A stretch of DNA of 64,000 bases. Origin: Chloracidobacterium sp. GTDB lineage: Bacteria > Acidobacteriota > Blastocatellia > Pyrinomonadales > Pyrinomonadaceae. Positions 38,613-48,285 of this stretch are shown here, piece after piece. Positions within the stretch are counted from its first letter, which is position 1. Each line of letters starts with the position of its first letter. The notes under the pieces were generated by a model that saw only the letters and a list, made by a program, of their open reading frames with translations, did not search any database and had not been told where the DNA came from. Position numbers and translations under genes: made by a program. Location: NCBI GenBank assembly GCA_016715795.1, contig JADJXP010000002.1:1178001-1242000 (forward strand), read 5' to 3'.

Positions 38613-39821
38613 TTGGCTTCCTCTGCACGAAATATACTATACGTCTGGAACTACCGAGAATGGGGTGGAGCTCAGATATATTTCCGGTCGCTAATGAAAG
38701 CGGCAAGAGGAAAGTATGCCGTCTCGGCAATGCTGCCGTCGGACTCGGACCGTAAGCTGCTCGATTATCTCGACGATCTCGAGATAGAATTAGAATTCCT
38801 CGATCCCGCGCCCTCAGCCGTCGATGCGCTCGGCATCTTGGATAGGCTTCGACGCCGAGTGGCTCTGTTTCGCTCGGAAACCGCGTTGACAGATCGAATT
38901 CTTGCCCGGCCAGATCTGTCGGACACGATCGTTCACATCGACATGGGATTCTGGCAGTCGTTCCGCTCACTTTACCGATTGTCGGGGAGGGCGAACGTAT
39001 TCATGACGGTCCACACGGCACTGCCGCCCGTTGGGAAGATACGGTCGCTGGTATGGTGGGTCAAGGGAAACCTGCTCAGCAGGCGGCCGCGTTTCCGACT
39101 GCTCGCGTCGAACGAGGAGGCCAGGAAAGGCGTCAGGCCGTACATCACTTCGGCGATGTTTGACAAGATCGAGGTTGCCTATTCTGGCTACGATCCGGAC
39201 GAGGTCGGAAAGATAGACGCGGAGGTTCAATCGACACGTGACAGGTACGGTATCAGACCCGCTGTCCCTCTGATCGTGACGAGCGGACAATTCATTGAAC
39301 GAAAGGGATGTTGGACGGTACTTGAGAGTCTAAAGCATCTTCGGGCGAGCGGACAGGCATACGTTTTTCTCTGGCTCGCGACATCAATACCCGACGCGGC
39401 GGCCATGGCACGGATCGCAGAATACGGCCTCGGCGAGTTATTTCGGCTGCTCACGCCCGACGACATCGGCCCAACTCGGCATGATCTCTTGACACTCGTT
39501 GCTGCTGCCGACATTTTTGTCCTTGCGAGTCTGCAGGAAGGCCTGCCAATATCGCTGATCGAGGCGATGGAGCTCGGCCGACCCTCTGTCGCCACACGCA
39601 TCGGAGCCATCCCGGAGGCAATCACGGACGGGAAAAATGGCATCTTGATCGCACCAAGTGATCCTGACGAACTGGCCGCCGCTATCATTGACCTGATCAA
39701 TGACAAGGCGAAGCGCGAGAGGCTCGGCGCGGCCGGGGCGGAAACAGTGCGAGCCAGTTTTAATGCCGCACGCGCCGCTGAAGAGGTCGTAGATATTTAC
39801 GATTCGGTATGGCAAACCTGA
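38613..39821 (+). CDS. glycosyltransferase family 4
   Basis: A 402-residue GT-B transferase. The N-terminal domain starts NILYVWNYREWGGAQIYF, and the C-terminal donor-binding domain has LIVTSGQFIERKGCWTVLESL and the ExFGxxxxE-like block LASLQEGLPISLIEAMELGRPSVAT. The start is a TTG at 38613, which leaves a 7-bp gap after the GT2 gene; no nearby ATG would keep the first strand. It is a cytoplasmic enzyme adding one sugar of the repeat unit; specificity unknown. Confidence 0.83.
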   Translation: MASSARNILYVWNYREWGGAQIYFRSLMKAARGKYAVSAMLPSDSDRKLLDYLDDLEIELEFLDPAPSAVDALGILDRLRRRVALFRSETALTDRILARPDLSDTIVHIDMGFWQSFRSLYRLSGRANVFMTVHTALPPVGKIRSLVWWVKGNLLSRRPRFRLLASNEEARKGVRPYITSAMFDKIEVAYSGYDPDEVGKIDAEVQSTRDRYGIRPAVPLIVTSGQFIERKGCWTVLESLKHLRASGQAYVFLWLATSIPDAAAMARIAEYGLGELFRLLTPDDIGPTRHDLLTLVAAADIFVLASLQEGLPISLIEAMELGRPSVATRIGAIPEAITDGKNGILIAPSDPDELAAAIIDLINDKAKRERLGAAGAETVRASFNAARAAEEVVDIYDSVWQT

Positions 39822-39855
39822 AGGCGGCAATGTAGAATCCTCGTTTGATCTCGAT

Positions 39856-40638
39856 ATGAAAGTTGCAATCCTCTGCGGCGGACAAGGTACTAGATTAAGG
39901 GAACATACCGAAACTCTGCCCAAACCAATGGTCGAGATCGGCGGACGGCCTATGCTTTGGCATATAATGCAGATCTATTCGCATTTTGGCCTGCGCGAGT
40001 TCGTTTTGTGCCTGGGCTACAAGGGCTCGATTATTAAGGATTATTTTCGCAACTATCGGCTCCGGAACAACGATCTCGAGGTTCGGCTCGGTGCGGAGTC
40101 GTCCGTCCGAACTCTGGGCGAGACCAACGAACAAGACTGGACCATTTCACTCATAGAAACGGGTGAGAGAGCTCAAACCGGTGCGAGAGTGTTTCGGGTC
40201 AGGAAACACCTCGGCAATCAGACATTTTGTCTGACATATGGCGACGGCCTTGGCAGTGTAGATATCCGAGCACTCGTGGAGTTCCATAAACGGCACGGCA
40301 AGATCGCAACCGTAACCGGCGTTCGGCCGCCGGGCCGTTTCGGCGAATTGGAATTGGACGGCGATCAGGTTGTCGCCTTTGCAGAGAAGCCGCAGGTCAC
40401 ACAAAGCTTTATTAACGGCGGCTTTTTTGTTATGGAGCCAGCATTTATCGAGCGATATCTTAATGATGATGAGGACCTGATACTGGAGCGTCAACCGCTT
40501 CAGCAAGTCGCCGCCGACGGCGAGCTAATGATGTACCCGCACACGGACTTTTGGCAGCCCATGGATACCTACCGCGAGTGGAAGATGCTTGACGAGATGT
40601 GGCAGAACGGTTCAGCCGAGTGGAAACTTTGGAGCTAG
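39856..40638 (+). CDS. rfbF: glucose-1-phosphate cytidylyltransferase
   Basis: A 260-residue nucleotidyltransferase forming CDP-glucose from CTP and glucose-1-phosphate. The signature AILCGGQGTRLREHTETLPKPMVEIG matches RfbF, and FCLTYGDGLGSVDI is the sugar/metal site. Its partner rfbG follows directly. The gene order rfbF-rfbG marks the entry to CDP-6-deoxyhexoses. Confidence 0.93.
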   Translation: MKVAILCGGQGTRLREHTETLPKPMVEIGGRPMLWHIMQIYSHFGLREFVLCLGYKGSIIKDYFRNYRLRNNDLEVRLGAESSVRTLGETNEQDWTISLIETGERAQTGARVFRVRKHLGNQTFCLTYGDGLGSVDIRALVEFHKRHGKIATVTGVRPPGRFGELELDGDQVVAFAEKPQVTQSFINGGFFVMEPAFIERYLNDDEDLILERQPLQQVAADGELMMYPHTDFWQPMDTYREWKMLDEMWQNGSAEWKLWS

Positions 40639-40654
40639 ACAATTCAATCTCTTT

Positions 40655-41650
40655 ATGACCATATCCGATAACCGATTTTGGCTTGACCGCCCCGTGTTCG
40701 TAACCGGAGCCACAGGGTTGCTCGGTAGTTGGTTGACACGCAGGCTAAATGATCTCGGCGCGAAGTCTGTCGTCCTGATCCGTGACTGGGTCCCTGAGTC
40801 TGAGTTGCTCCAGAGCGGCACAAGCAAGAGCTCCACCGTGATACGTGGGGAGCTCACGGATCTGGAACTACTGGAACGAGTTCTTAACGAGTACGAGATT
40901 CGGACAGTATTTCATGCCGCCGCGCAGACAATTGTTGGGACGGCGAACCGAGGCCCTATCTCGACTTTCGAATCGAACATCAAGGGTACATGGTGCTTAC
41001 TGGAGGCGGCTCGCCGATCTACGTTGATCGAACAGGTCATCGTTGCATCGTCCGACAAGGCCTATGGGGCTCACGACGTGCTCCCATATTCGGAAGAAGC
41101 GCCGTTACAGGGCCGACACCCTTACGACGTCAGCAAATCATGTGCGGACCTTGTCGCACAGAGTTATGCTCACACATTTCATACGCCGGTCTGTATAACT
41201 CGGTGCGGCAATCTTTTCGGTGGTGGCGATCTCAATTGGAACAGATTGATCCCGGGCACGATTCGATCAGTAATTCGCGGTGAGGCTCCGATAATCCGGA
41301 GCGACGGAACCTATATCCGGGATTATTTTTATGTAGAGGATGCAGCGTCGGCGTATGTTAGTCTTGCGGAAAAAATGGCGGCCGACGGTTCGATTACCGG
41401 TCACGCGTTCAACTTCAGCAACGAGGTCCAGTTGACCGTCCTCGAAATGACGGTCAAGATCCTGAACCTATTGGGCCGCGGCGATATTGAACCAATTATC
41501 CTCGGAGAAGCTCAGAACGAAATTCCGCATCAGTATCTCAGCGCCGAGAAAGCCCGCAACGTGCTGGGCTGGCGCTCGGCCTTTTCTATCGAAGACGGCC
41601 TTGCGCGGACGATCGACTGGTACCGAAACTTTCTCTCAACGATCAAGTAG
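40655..41650 (+). CDS. rfbG: CDP-glucose 4,6-dehydratase
   Basis: A 331-residue SDR dehydratase acting on CDP-glucose. It has the Rossmann loop VFVTGATGLLGSWL, the catalytic VIVASSDKAYGAHD and PYDVSKSCADLVAQSY (Tyr-x3-Lys), and the RCGNLFGGGDLNWNRLIPGT block shared by RfbG proteins. The ATG at 40655 lies 16 bp after rfbF. No rfbH-type 3-dehydrase is present, so the 4-keto product is probably reduced by the next gene. Confidence 0.92.
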   Translation: MTISDNRFWLDRPVFVTGATGLLGSWLTRRLNDLGAKSVVLIRDWVPESELLQSGTSKSSTVIRGELTDLELLERVLNEYEIRTVFHAAAQTIVGTANRGPISTFESNIKGTWCLLEAARRSTLIEQVIVASSDKAYGAHDVLPYSEEAPLQGRHPYDVSKSCADLVAQSYAHTFHTPVCITRCGNLFGGGDLNWNRLIPGTIRSVIRGEAPIIRSDGTYIRDYFYVEDAASAYVSLAEKMAADGSITGHAFNFSNEVQLTVLEMTVKILNLLGRGDIEPIILGEAQNEIPHQYLSAEKARNVLGWRSAFSIEDGLARTIDWYRNFLSTIK

Positions 41651-41654
41651 AGCA

Positions 41655-42614
41655 ATGAAAGGAGGGGCTTTCGAGAGGATCCTTGTGACGGGCGGAACGG
41701 GTTTTATTGGCCGCAAGGTTACGGCCCGGCTAGTCGCTGAGGGACATCGGCCCGTCGTCACGCAACTTGGCCCGCTACCGGACAGTTTCAGCCTCGCCGC
41801 TGATGTTGAACTGGTCGACCTCGATCTTCGGGACTTCGAATCGGTTGGTCGGCTGATCGATGACCTTCAACCGGAACTTGTGCTGCACCTGGCGGGCGTA
41901 ACGGGCCACTCTGATCCCGACGGTCGGCTGTGCGACGAGATAAATCACAGGGCCACCGGCTACCTACTCGAACGGCTCATTGAAAATAAGGTTGCGAAGG
42001 TCGTGATGATCGGCAGCGCGGCTGAATACGGACAGCAGCAGACACCCTTCCGCGAAGGCATGCCTGAGCGTCCGGCCTCTGCCTATGCCCGATCGCGTGC
42101 ACGCGCGACACGACACGCGCTTTCACTTGGCTCTACCGCTAATTTGCCAATAACCATCCTTCGACTCTTTTCCGTTTACGGCATCGGGCAGCCGATGCAC
42201 ATGTTCCTTCCGCAATTGATCACGCACGCTGTTTCGGCACAGGACTTCTGGATGACGAATGGGCGGCAGTTGCGAGATTTTGTGCACGTTGAGGATGTCG
42301 CATCAGGAATTCTGCAGGCAGCGACATCGAGCGAGGCAAACGGCAGGATCATCAATCTCGCGGGTGGCGTAGGCCACAGCCTGTCGTCAGTCGCCAAGGT
42401 CGTCTGGGGCTACTGCGGAACCGACGAATCTCTATTACACATCGGTGCTTTTGACGCCCACGGCGATGATGCTTTTGATACCCACGCCGATATTAGTCTC
42501 GCCCTAGATATTCTCGGCTGGCGACCGGCGCGGGAGTTTATTTCCAACAATGAACCGGCCGAGGCCCTCACTGAAATGATCGAGTACATCCGGGAGGCAA
42601 TGTGCCCGAACTGA
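41655..42614 (+). CDS. NAD-dependent epimerase/dehydratase family protein (CDP-sugar reductase candidate)
   Basis: A 319-residue extended SDR. It starts at ATG 41655, 4 bp after rfbG, with ILVTGGTGFIGRKVTARL. The Ser of the active site is in VVMIGSAAEYG, but the usual Tyr-x3-Lys is Tyr-x3-Arg (SAYARSRARATRHAL), an unusual replacement. Position after rfbFG suggests it reduces CDP-4-keto-6-deoxyglucose, as abequose/paratose synthases do with related substrates, giving for example CDP-fucose or CDP-6-deoxygulose. This is inferred from context. Confidence 0.75.
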   Translation: MKGGAFERILVTGGTGFIGRKVTARLVAEGHRPVVTQLGPLPDSFSLAADVELVDLDLRDFESVGRLIDDLQPELVLHLAGVTGHSDPDGRLCDEINHRATGYLLERLIENKVAKVVMIGSAAEYGQQQTPFREGMPERPASAYARSRARATRHALSLGSTANLPITILRLFSVYGIGQPMHMFLPQLITHAVSAQDFWMTNGRQLRDFVHVEDVASGILQAATSSEANGRIINLAGGVGHSLSSVAKVVWGYCGTDESLLHIGAFDAHGDDAFDTHADISLALDILGWRPAREFISNNEPAEALTEMIEYIREAMCPN

Positions 42615-44116
42615 TTGAGCGGCAAACGTCCCAAAGCGTTGTACGCAATGTGCTGTTTGGCCTCGTGACATGGATTCTGCCGCTGTGTCTGGGTCTAGTT
42701 GCAACCCCCATCCTTGTCGGCTCATTAGGTCATGCGGAATATGGGTTGTATGCACTGATCCTCGGGCTTGTCGGTTACTCGTTTACCTTTAATTTCGGCC
42801 GAGCGATAACCAAATACGTTGCAGAATTTCGTGCAACCGGACGGACGGAAGAGATCGCCGGTATCATCTCATCAAGCCTGGCCCTGAACATCACAATTGG
42901 TTTGGCAGGTTCGATCCTGTTATGCCTGCTGGCGGAGTGGCTCGTCCGTGATGTGTTTGCGATACCTGAAGCCGAACAGCAACTCACGATCCGCGCGATA
43001 TACCTTGCATCGGCGATCATCTTCTTTACGATGCTAAGCCAGGTCTTCAGTTCGGTCCTTCACGGCCTGCAGCGATTTGATGTCTATTCGAAGATATTCT
43101 CGGTCCACAGCATATTACTCGTAAGCGGTAATATCTTATTGGCCCTGTTGAATTTCGACCTTCTAGGATTGTTGAAATGGAATCTGGCGCTCCTTGTTGT
43201 ATTTTCCTTTATTTACGCTATCGCTGCGGTTCGCTTGCTACCGGCTCCAAGAGCTCGAATAGGTTTCGCCGCCGGGATCCTTGGCAGGATCTTAGCCTAC
43301 AGTGGAGCCATCGTCGTTTATCAAGTACTAGGCAACGTCGTTCTCCTGTTCGAACGCGGCTGGATCACACAGCGGCTCGGAAGTGAGAGCCTGACCTATT
43401 ATGTGGTTCCGATGTCTTTGGGTATTTATCTACATGGCTTTATTTCGAGCCTTGTAATGGTCGTTTTTCCGCTCGCGAGCGAACTGGAACGGGATCGACA
43501 TCGTCTGCAAAAGCTCTACACTAAAGCGACCAAGCTTGTGAGTGCGCTGGTCGTTTTCTTAGTTTTGAGCGTCCTGGTGGTTAATGAGCGGTTTCTCACT
43601 CTATGGATGGGGGCGGACTTTGCCGTGATTGCGGCACCATTGCTGGTGGCGCATATCATTTGCTTTGGTTTGGTCGCGATCTTGACTGTGTCGTGGCAAA
43701 TGTCCGAGGGGCTTGGCCGTCCGCACTTTAATGCGATCCTTACGGGGATATCGTCTGTGATCTGCATTTCTTTGATGCTCGCCTTGATCGTCCCTTATGG
43801 GCTCCTCGGCGTTGCCGTAGCCCGCCTGATCGGCTTTGCAACGATCTTTTTTTCCATTCTCTTTGCAGAGAAATGGCTATTTGGTGCTGTCCAGGCGGAC
43901 TTCTGGCTAACGCATCTCAGGCGGGTGATTCCGGCCGCGATCGTTGCTGGCATTTGCGAGTACGCACTGGCAAGGTTCCTGCCTCTCGGCTGGATGTCGC
44001 TTATTGCGATAGGGGGAGCCGGAGCAGCAGCATACGTTGTGCTCTTATGGCTATTGGATTTCGTAACGGTCGATGAGAAACTTCTAATCAGGGAGATCGC
44101 AAAACGCAAACGATGA
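42602..44116 (+). CDS. Wzx-type polysaccharide flippase
   Basis: A 504-residue membrane protein of the MATE-like/RfbX superfamily with 12-14 hydrophobic segments. The start TSQSVVRNVLFGLVTWILPLCLGLVATPILVGSLG is typical of Wzx proteins, which move undecaprenyl-linked repeat units across the inner membrane. The GTG start at 42602 overlaps the preceding gene by 13 bp. It overlaps the methyltransferase gene by 4 bp. Confidence 0.88.
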   Translation: MPELIERQTSQSVVRNVLFGLVTWILPLCLGLVATPILVGSLGHAEYGLYALILGLVGYSFTFNFGRAITKYVAEFRATGRTEEIAGIISSSLALNITIGLAGSILLCLLAEWLVRDVFAIPEAEQQLTIRAIYLASAIIFFTMLSQVFSSVLHGLQRFDVYSKIFSVHSILLVSGNILLALLNFDLLGLLKWNLALLVVFSFIYAIAAVRLLPAPRARIGFAAGILGRILAYSGAIVVYQVLGNVVLLFERGWITQRLGSESLTYYVVPMSLGIYLHGFISSLVMVVFPLASELERDRHRLQKLYTKATKLVSALVVFLVLSVLVVNERFLTLWMGADFAVIAAPLLVAHIICFGLVAILTVSWQMSEGLGRPHFNAILTGISSVICISLMLALIVPYGLLGVAVARLIGFATIFFSILFAEKWLFGAVQADFWLTHLRRVIPAAIVAGICEYALARFLPLGWMSLIAIGGAGAAAYVVLLWLLDFVTVDEKLLIREIAKRKR

Positions 44117-44772
44117 AGAGTGTTCAGCGACTGGATTTCATCCGTTCGAGGTGCGCCGGTAAGAAGGTGCTTCACCTCGGGTGTGCCAACTATCCCTACA
44201 CTCAGGACTCGATCGATAAGAAGATGCTGTTGCACTTCGAGCTCGAGCGAATAGCCTCCGGCCTTTATGGATTCGATTTCGATCAACCGGGCCTCGACAT
44301 ACTTGCCGCGAACGGATCCAAGAATCTCTACCGTGCGGATCTCGAGAAGCTCGACGAGGTCGAGCTCAATACGACGTTTGATGTCATCGTGGCCGGGGAA
44401 ATGATCGAGCACCTCTACAATCCAGGCCTTTTCCTCCGCGGAATTCAGCGATTTATGGCCCCGGACTCGGCGCTTCTGCTAACCACGATCAATGCATTCT
44501 GCGGCATGCGCTTTATACAATACGGACTTCGTGGAAAAGGCGGCAAGCAGGAGCCGGTGCATCCGGATCACGTTGCATATTACTCCTATGCAACGCTGAC
44601 AGTATTGTTAGGACGGCACGGCTTAAAAGTCGACGAGTTTTTATTTTATGATATAGGCGTGGAGCACAGGCCGCATAATCGCTGGTTCCTCAATCTGATG
44701 AACGATGTGTGCGTGCGGATAGCTCCGCAATGGTCTGACGGCGTTATCGCCGTTTGCTCGATTCAGAGATAG
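44113..44772 (+). CDS. class I SAM-dependent methyltransferase
   Basis: A 219-residue protein with a glycine-rich SAM loop KKVLHLGCANYPYTQ, an acidic residue at the next strand (LYGFDFDQPGL), and motif FDVIVAGEMIEHLYNPGLFL. It probably methylates a sugar of the repeat unit or the chain end. The WD/kinase-type termination module of known chain-capping enzymes is absent. Confidence 0.82.
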   Translation: MKSVQRLDFIRSRCAGKKVLHLGCANYPYTQDSIDKKMLLHFELERIASGLYGFDFDQPGLDILAANGSKNLYRADLEKLDEVELNTTFDVIVAGEMIEHLYNPGLFLRGIQRFMAPDSALLLTTINAFCGMRFIQYGLRGKGGKQEPVHPDHVAYYSYATLTVLLGRHGLKVDEFLFYDIGVEHRPHNRWFLNLMNDVCVRIAPQWSDGVIAVCSIQR

Positions 44773-46308
44773 ATGCAGGCAGCCGAACAGATCAAACACC
44801 GCTTCCGCAGCCGCCCAGAACCGTCTCCGATACCCGGAGTGATCGTAATGGTGACCGCAACCATCGTTGCCGTGCTTCTTTTGCTTGCGTTTGGCGGAGC
44901 TTTCGAAGCCTATCCGTACCTGTACCTGATGCCGTGGTTGCTGGGTTTGGCTGTCGTCATGGTCATCCCAAATGCGATCCTCTACTACCAGGGCCGGTTC
45001 AGCTTCGCTAATCCACTAGTTTTTGCGACGTGCTCATACTTTTTTCCTGCATTTGTGGTCGGAGGCGTATTTTTCGCCGGCGGCTGGTCGCAGCCATACT
45101 TTGTTCAGCTGATCCAGGATTCGAGCTATAATCTACCGCTCACGATCGTATTCGTCGGCCTCGCCTTTGCCGGTCTGTCCGTCGGCTACCTGGTGCCGCT
45201 TGGTGGTAAAGTAGGAGCATTTATCAGCGAGAGACTGCCGCTCGCCGATTACTCGCCGCGTTCCTTTGTAATACCCGGCCTTATTCTTCTGAGTTTGGGC
45301 GTGCTCAATACCGTCATAGCTTTCGGCTTGGGCTTGTTCGGATATCAAAAGGGGGACGAGATCAACTCTTACGACGGCCTTGTATATCTGACAACGCTCT
45401 TCTGGATGCAGGCAAGCTTCCTTCTGTGGCTTGTGATCTTTCGTCAAAAGTCGATCAAGCTGGCCTACGTGCCGATAGTGGCATTGTTGGCGTTAACAAG
45501 TCTTAGTAAAGCGATTTTCGCCGGAAATCGCGGGAGTATCGTTCAGATCTTTGCAGTGGTCGCCCTCGCATATATTCTGTCAGGACGGAGATTTAGCTTC
45601 AAACAGGGAGCAGTCGCAGGGATCATTCTGTCGGTCGGTCTTATGATCGGGATGATCTACGGAACAACGTTTCGCAACGTCAAGGGAACCGAGGCACAAC
45701 AGAGCGCGGGCCAGTATGCCGAAAACGTGCTACACACCTTCGATCAGGTAGGCCGGAGCGATACTTGGGCAAGTATTCAGTTCGGTTTTGCTAGCCTGAC
45801 GGAGCGTGTCGATGTCCTTAGCACGCTCGCGGTCGTCGTTTCAAACTATGAACAGCTTGCCCCGTATGAGGAGGCCTACGGCATCGACAACAACATCTGG
45901 ATCGAAACAACGACGTTCTTCATTCCACGAGTGATCTGGACGGAGAAACCGTCGGTTTCGGACGCTCGACGCTTTAGCGATCTGTATTTTAACTTCGACG
46001 AATCATCCTTTGGAATCACGGTTGTCGGCGACCTGCTTCGCAACTTTGGCATAATTGGGATTCCGTTGGGAATGTTGGTTTTGGGGCTGATCTTGCGTGT
46101 CCTATACGATGCGCTGATCCATGGGCATCCGATGATCATCTGGCGGCAGACGGTCTATTTTATGCTGCTGATAACGGTTTCGTATGAGGGATTTTACGGA
46201 ACGATCATTCCAACGCTGTTCAAGATCGGCCTGACCTCGGTGGTCGGTATTGTGATCGTGACATTGATCGCCAAGAAGGCCGACGCTTCCCGAAAACTAC
46301 CTGCTTGA
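44773..46308 (+). CDS. O-antigen/EPS polymerase-like membrane protein (Wzy candidate)
   Basis: A 511-residue protein with about 12 hydrophobic segments and a larger polar loop near residues 290-390 (GTTFRNVKGTEAQQSAGQYAENVL…), the topology of Wzy polymerases and oligosaccharide repeat-unit ligases. Its start ATG follows immediately after the methyltransferase stop. It is the only such protein in a cluster that has a flippase, chain-length regulator and export channel, which supports a Wzy role. Sequence conservation in this family is low. Confidence 0.75.
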   Translation: MQAAEQIKHRFRSRPEPSPIPGVIVMVTATIVAVLLLLAFGGAFEAYPYLYLMPWLLGLAVVMVIPNAILYYQGRFSFANPLVFATCSYFFPAFVVGGVFFAGGWSQPYFVQLIQDSSYNLPLTIVFVGLAFAGLSVGYLVPLGGKVGAFISERLPLADYSPRSFVIPGLILLSLGVLNTVIAFGLGLFGYQKGDEINSYDGLVYLTTLFWMQASFLLWLVIFRQKSIKLAYVPIVALLALTSLSKAIFAGNRGSIVQIFAVVALAYILSGRRFSFKQGAVAGIILSVGLMIGMIYGTTFRNVKGTEAQQSAGQYAENVLHTFDQVGRSDTWASIQFGFASLTERVDVLSTLAVVVSNYEQLAPYEEAYGIDNNIWIETTTFFIPRVIWTEKPSVSDARRFSDLYFNFDESSFGITVVGDLLRNFGIIGIPLGMLVLGLILRVLYDALIHGHPMIIWRQTVYFMLLITVSYEGFYGTIIPTLFKIGLTSVVGIVIVTLIAKKADASRKLPA

Positions 46309-46321
46309 TCCTTAAGGACAA

Positions 46322-47332
46322 ATGCTTGTTTTTACAAATGGATGTTTTGATCTGATCCATCCGGGACATGTTGACCTTCTCGATCGTGCTCGTGCCCTTG
46401 GCGACCGATTAGTCGTTGGTATTAACAGCGACCGATCGGTAAGGGCAATAAAAGGGGCCGGTCGGCCGCTTCAGGATCAGGACGCTCGAAAAGCTGTGCT
46501 GCTTGGACTGCGTTCGGTCGATGAGGTCGTCATCTTCGACGAGCTTACACCTGAACGCCTGATCTCTGAGCTTAGGCCCGATGTGCTCGTGAAAGGCGGC
46601 GACTGGCAGATCGGGGAGATCGTCGGGGGCGACTTCGTTACGTCTTATGGCGGAACCGTTTTGTCGCTGGCGCTTAAGGGCGACTACTCTACGAGCAAGA
46701 TAATCCAGAGGTCGGAGAATGGGTCGAAACCGGAAACGACACCTGGGATCGACGCATCATTGCTCGAACATACTGAGGTATTGCAGACGCTCGCGAGTCA
46801 ATATCGACCTGCCATTAGCGAGTGTGCCGATCTGATACTAGGAGCTTTTGAAAAAGGAGGGAAGCTGCTCGTTTTCGGCAACGGGGGCAGCGCGGCGGAC
46901 GCCCAGCACATCGCGGCCGAATTTTCGGGCCGCTTTGAGAGGGATCGACAGGCGCTGCCGGCGATAGCCCTGACGACCGACACATCAGCGTTGACGGCCG
47001 TCTCGAATGATTTTGGGTTCGAGCGGGTCTTTGCACGGCAGGTTGAGGCCCTCGCAAGCGAAGGAGACTGCGTCCTGGCTATCAGCACAAGCGGAAATTC
47101 GCCAAATATCATTGCCGCGGTGATGGAAGCACGCCGCCTCGGCTGTTCGGTAGTCGGCTTGACAGGGGCGACAGGTAAGAAACTTGCGGGGCTCTGCGAT
47201 GCCGTTGTGATGGTCCCGTCCGAACGGACGGCCCGGATACAGGAAGCTCATATTACGGTTGCACATATCTGGTGCGAGCTAATTGACGCGCGGGCGGCCG
47301 ATCTCCCTAATCGACAGGTACCGCAATGCTAG
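46322..47332 (+). CDS. fusion of RfaE2 heptose-1-P adenylyltransferase and GmhA sedoheptulose-7-P isomerase
   Basis: Residues about 1-130 form a cytidylyltransferase-fold nucleotidyltransferase: LVFTNGCFDLIHPGHVDLL with the HxGH motif, then VVGINSDRSVRAIKG and VLVKGGDW. This matches the C-terminal half of HldE (RfaE2). After a linker (ENGSKPETTPG), residues about 150-330 are a SIS-domain isomerase with LLVFGNGGSAADAQHIAAEFSGRF, the GmhA signature, and AISTSGNSPNIIAA. GmhA makes heptose-7-phosphate and RfaE2 adenylates heptose-1-phosphate, so the fusion joins the first and a late step of ADP-heptose synthesis. The kinase RfaE1 overlaps downstream; GmhB and HldD are not in the window. Elsewhere RfaE2 is usually fused to RfaE1. 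Confidence 0.88.
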   Translation: MLVFTNGCFDLIHPGHVDLLDRARALGDRLVVGINSDRSVRAIKGAGRPLQDQDARKAVLLGLRSVDEVVIFDELTPERLISELRPDVLVKGGDWQIGEIVGGDFVTSYGGTVLSLALKGDYSTSKIIQRSENGSKPETTPGIDASLLEHTEVLQTLASQYRPAISECADLILGAFEKGGKLLVFGNGGSAADAQHIAAEFSGRFERDRQALPAIALTTDTSALTAVSNDFGFERVFARQVEALASEGDCVLAISTSGNSPNIIAAVMEARRLGCSVVGLTGATGKKLAGLCDAVVMVPSERTARIQEAHITVAHIWCELIDARAADLPNRQVPQC

Positions 47333-48285
47333 ATTCATTCAAGAACACAACGATCATGGTTGTCGGCGATGTGATGCTGGACACGTACCTTCTAGGGCGC
47401 GTCGAGCGAATATCTCCGGAAGCACCGGTCCCGGTCGTGAATCTTGAGGAGACACGTTCAGTTCCAGGAGGAGCCGCCAACGTAGCGCTGAATGCGGTTG
47501 GCCTTGGGGCGAGTGTTCACTTGATCGGAACTATCGGGTTGGACCGCGAGGGTGACACACTACTTGATCTGCTTTCTAAAGGCGGAATTAACGTCGATGG
47601 CATTGTCGCCAGCCCGGGGACGCGAACCACGCACAAAACACGTGTGATTGCCCATAGCCAGCAGGTTGTTCGTATCGACCGCGATCATAAGGCCCATCTT
47701 TCCGACGGGGATCTGGCGAGGATAACAGAAGGTGTCGAAGCAGCGATGCCGGAGGTCGAGGCAGTAATTGTGTCTGATTATGCTAAAGGCCTACTCTCAT
47801 CCGAATTCGCGGCCTGGCTGATCTCGGCCGCTCGGGCAGCAAATACGCCCGTATTTGTTGACCCGAAAGGCCGCGATTACGGGCGATATAGGAATGCCAC
47901 CGTCATCACTCCGAATAAACGTGAGGCGGCCGAGGCGTGCAACCTTCCCTTGGACCATCCGGACCTTGTCAAGCTGGCAGGCACAAGTCTATTGAATGAC
48001 CTTGAGTGCGACGCTGTCCTGATAACTCAGGGAGAGAACGGTATGACCGTCTTTGAGGGAGGAGCCACTGCTTATCATTTCGAGGCTACAGCCCAAGAAG
48101 TGTTTGACGTTACCGGGGCGGGCGACACCGTAATTGCCTCACTTGCGACAGCGTTTGCTTCCGGCCTCAGTATCAGGGAGGCCGCCGAGCTTGCCAATAC
48201 AGCAGCGGGGATCGTCGTGCAGCAGGTGGGAACCAGCGCGATCACTGCTGAAGCTCTCGATCAGACAATCAAGGGCCGACGATGA
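47326..48285 (+). CDS. rfaE1: D-glycero-beta-D-manno-heptose-7-phosphate kinase (RfaE1 domain)
   Basis: A 319-residue PfkB-family kinase. VVGDVMLDTYLLGRVERISPEAPVPVV and the anion-hole motif DVTGAGDTVIASLATAFASG match the kinase half of HldE. Here it is a separate gene, with the adenylyltransferase half fused to GmhA just upstream (7-bp overlap). It phosphorylates heptose-7-phosphate at C1. It overlaps the next glycosyltransferase by 4 bp. Confidence 0.92.
   Translation: MLDSFKNTTIMVVGDVMLDTYLLGRVERISPEAPVPVVNLEETRSVPGGAANVALNAVGLGASVHLIGTIGLDREGDTLLDLLSKGGINVDGIVASPGTRTTHKTRVIAHSQQVVRIDRDHKAHLSDGDLARITEGVEAAMPEVEAVIVSDYAKGLLSSEFAAWLISAARAANTPVFVDPKGRDYGRYRNATVITPNKREAAEACNLPLDHPDLVKLAGTSLLNDLECDAVLITQGENGMTVFEGGATAYHFEATAQEVFDVTGAGDTVIASLATAFASGLSIREAAELANTAAGIVVQQVGTSAITAEALDQTIKGRR

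Noticed and set aside
44754..45011. Small frame at the start of the polymerase gene
   Set aside because: Arg-rich shadow of the membrane protein coding sequence in another frame.
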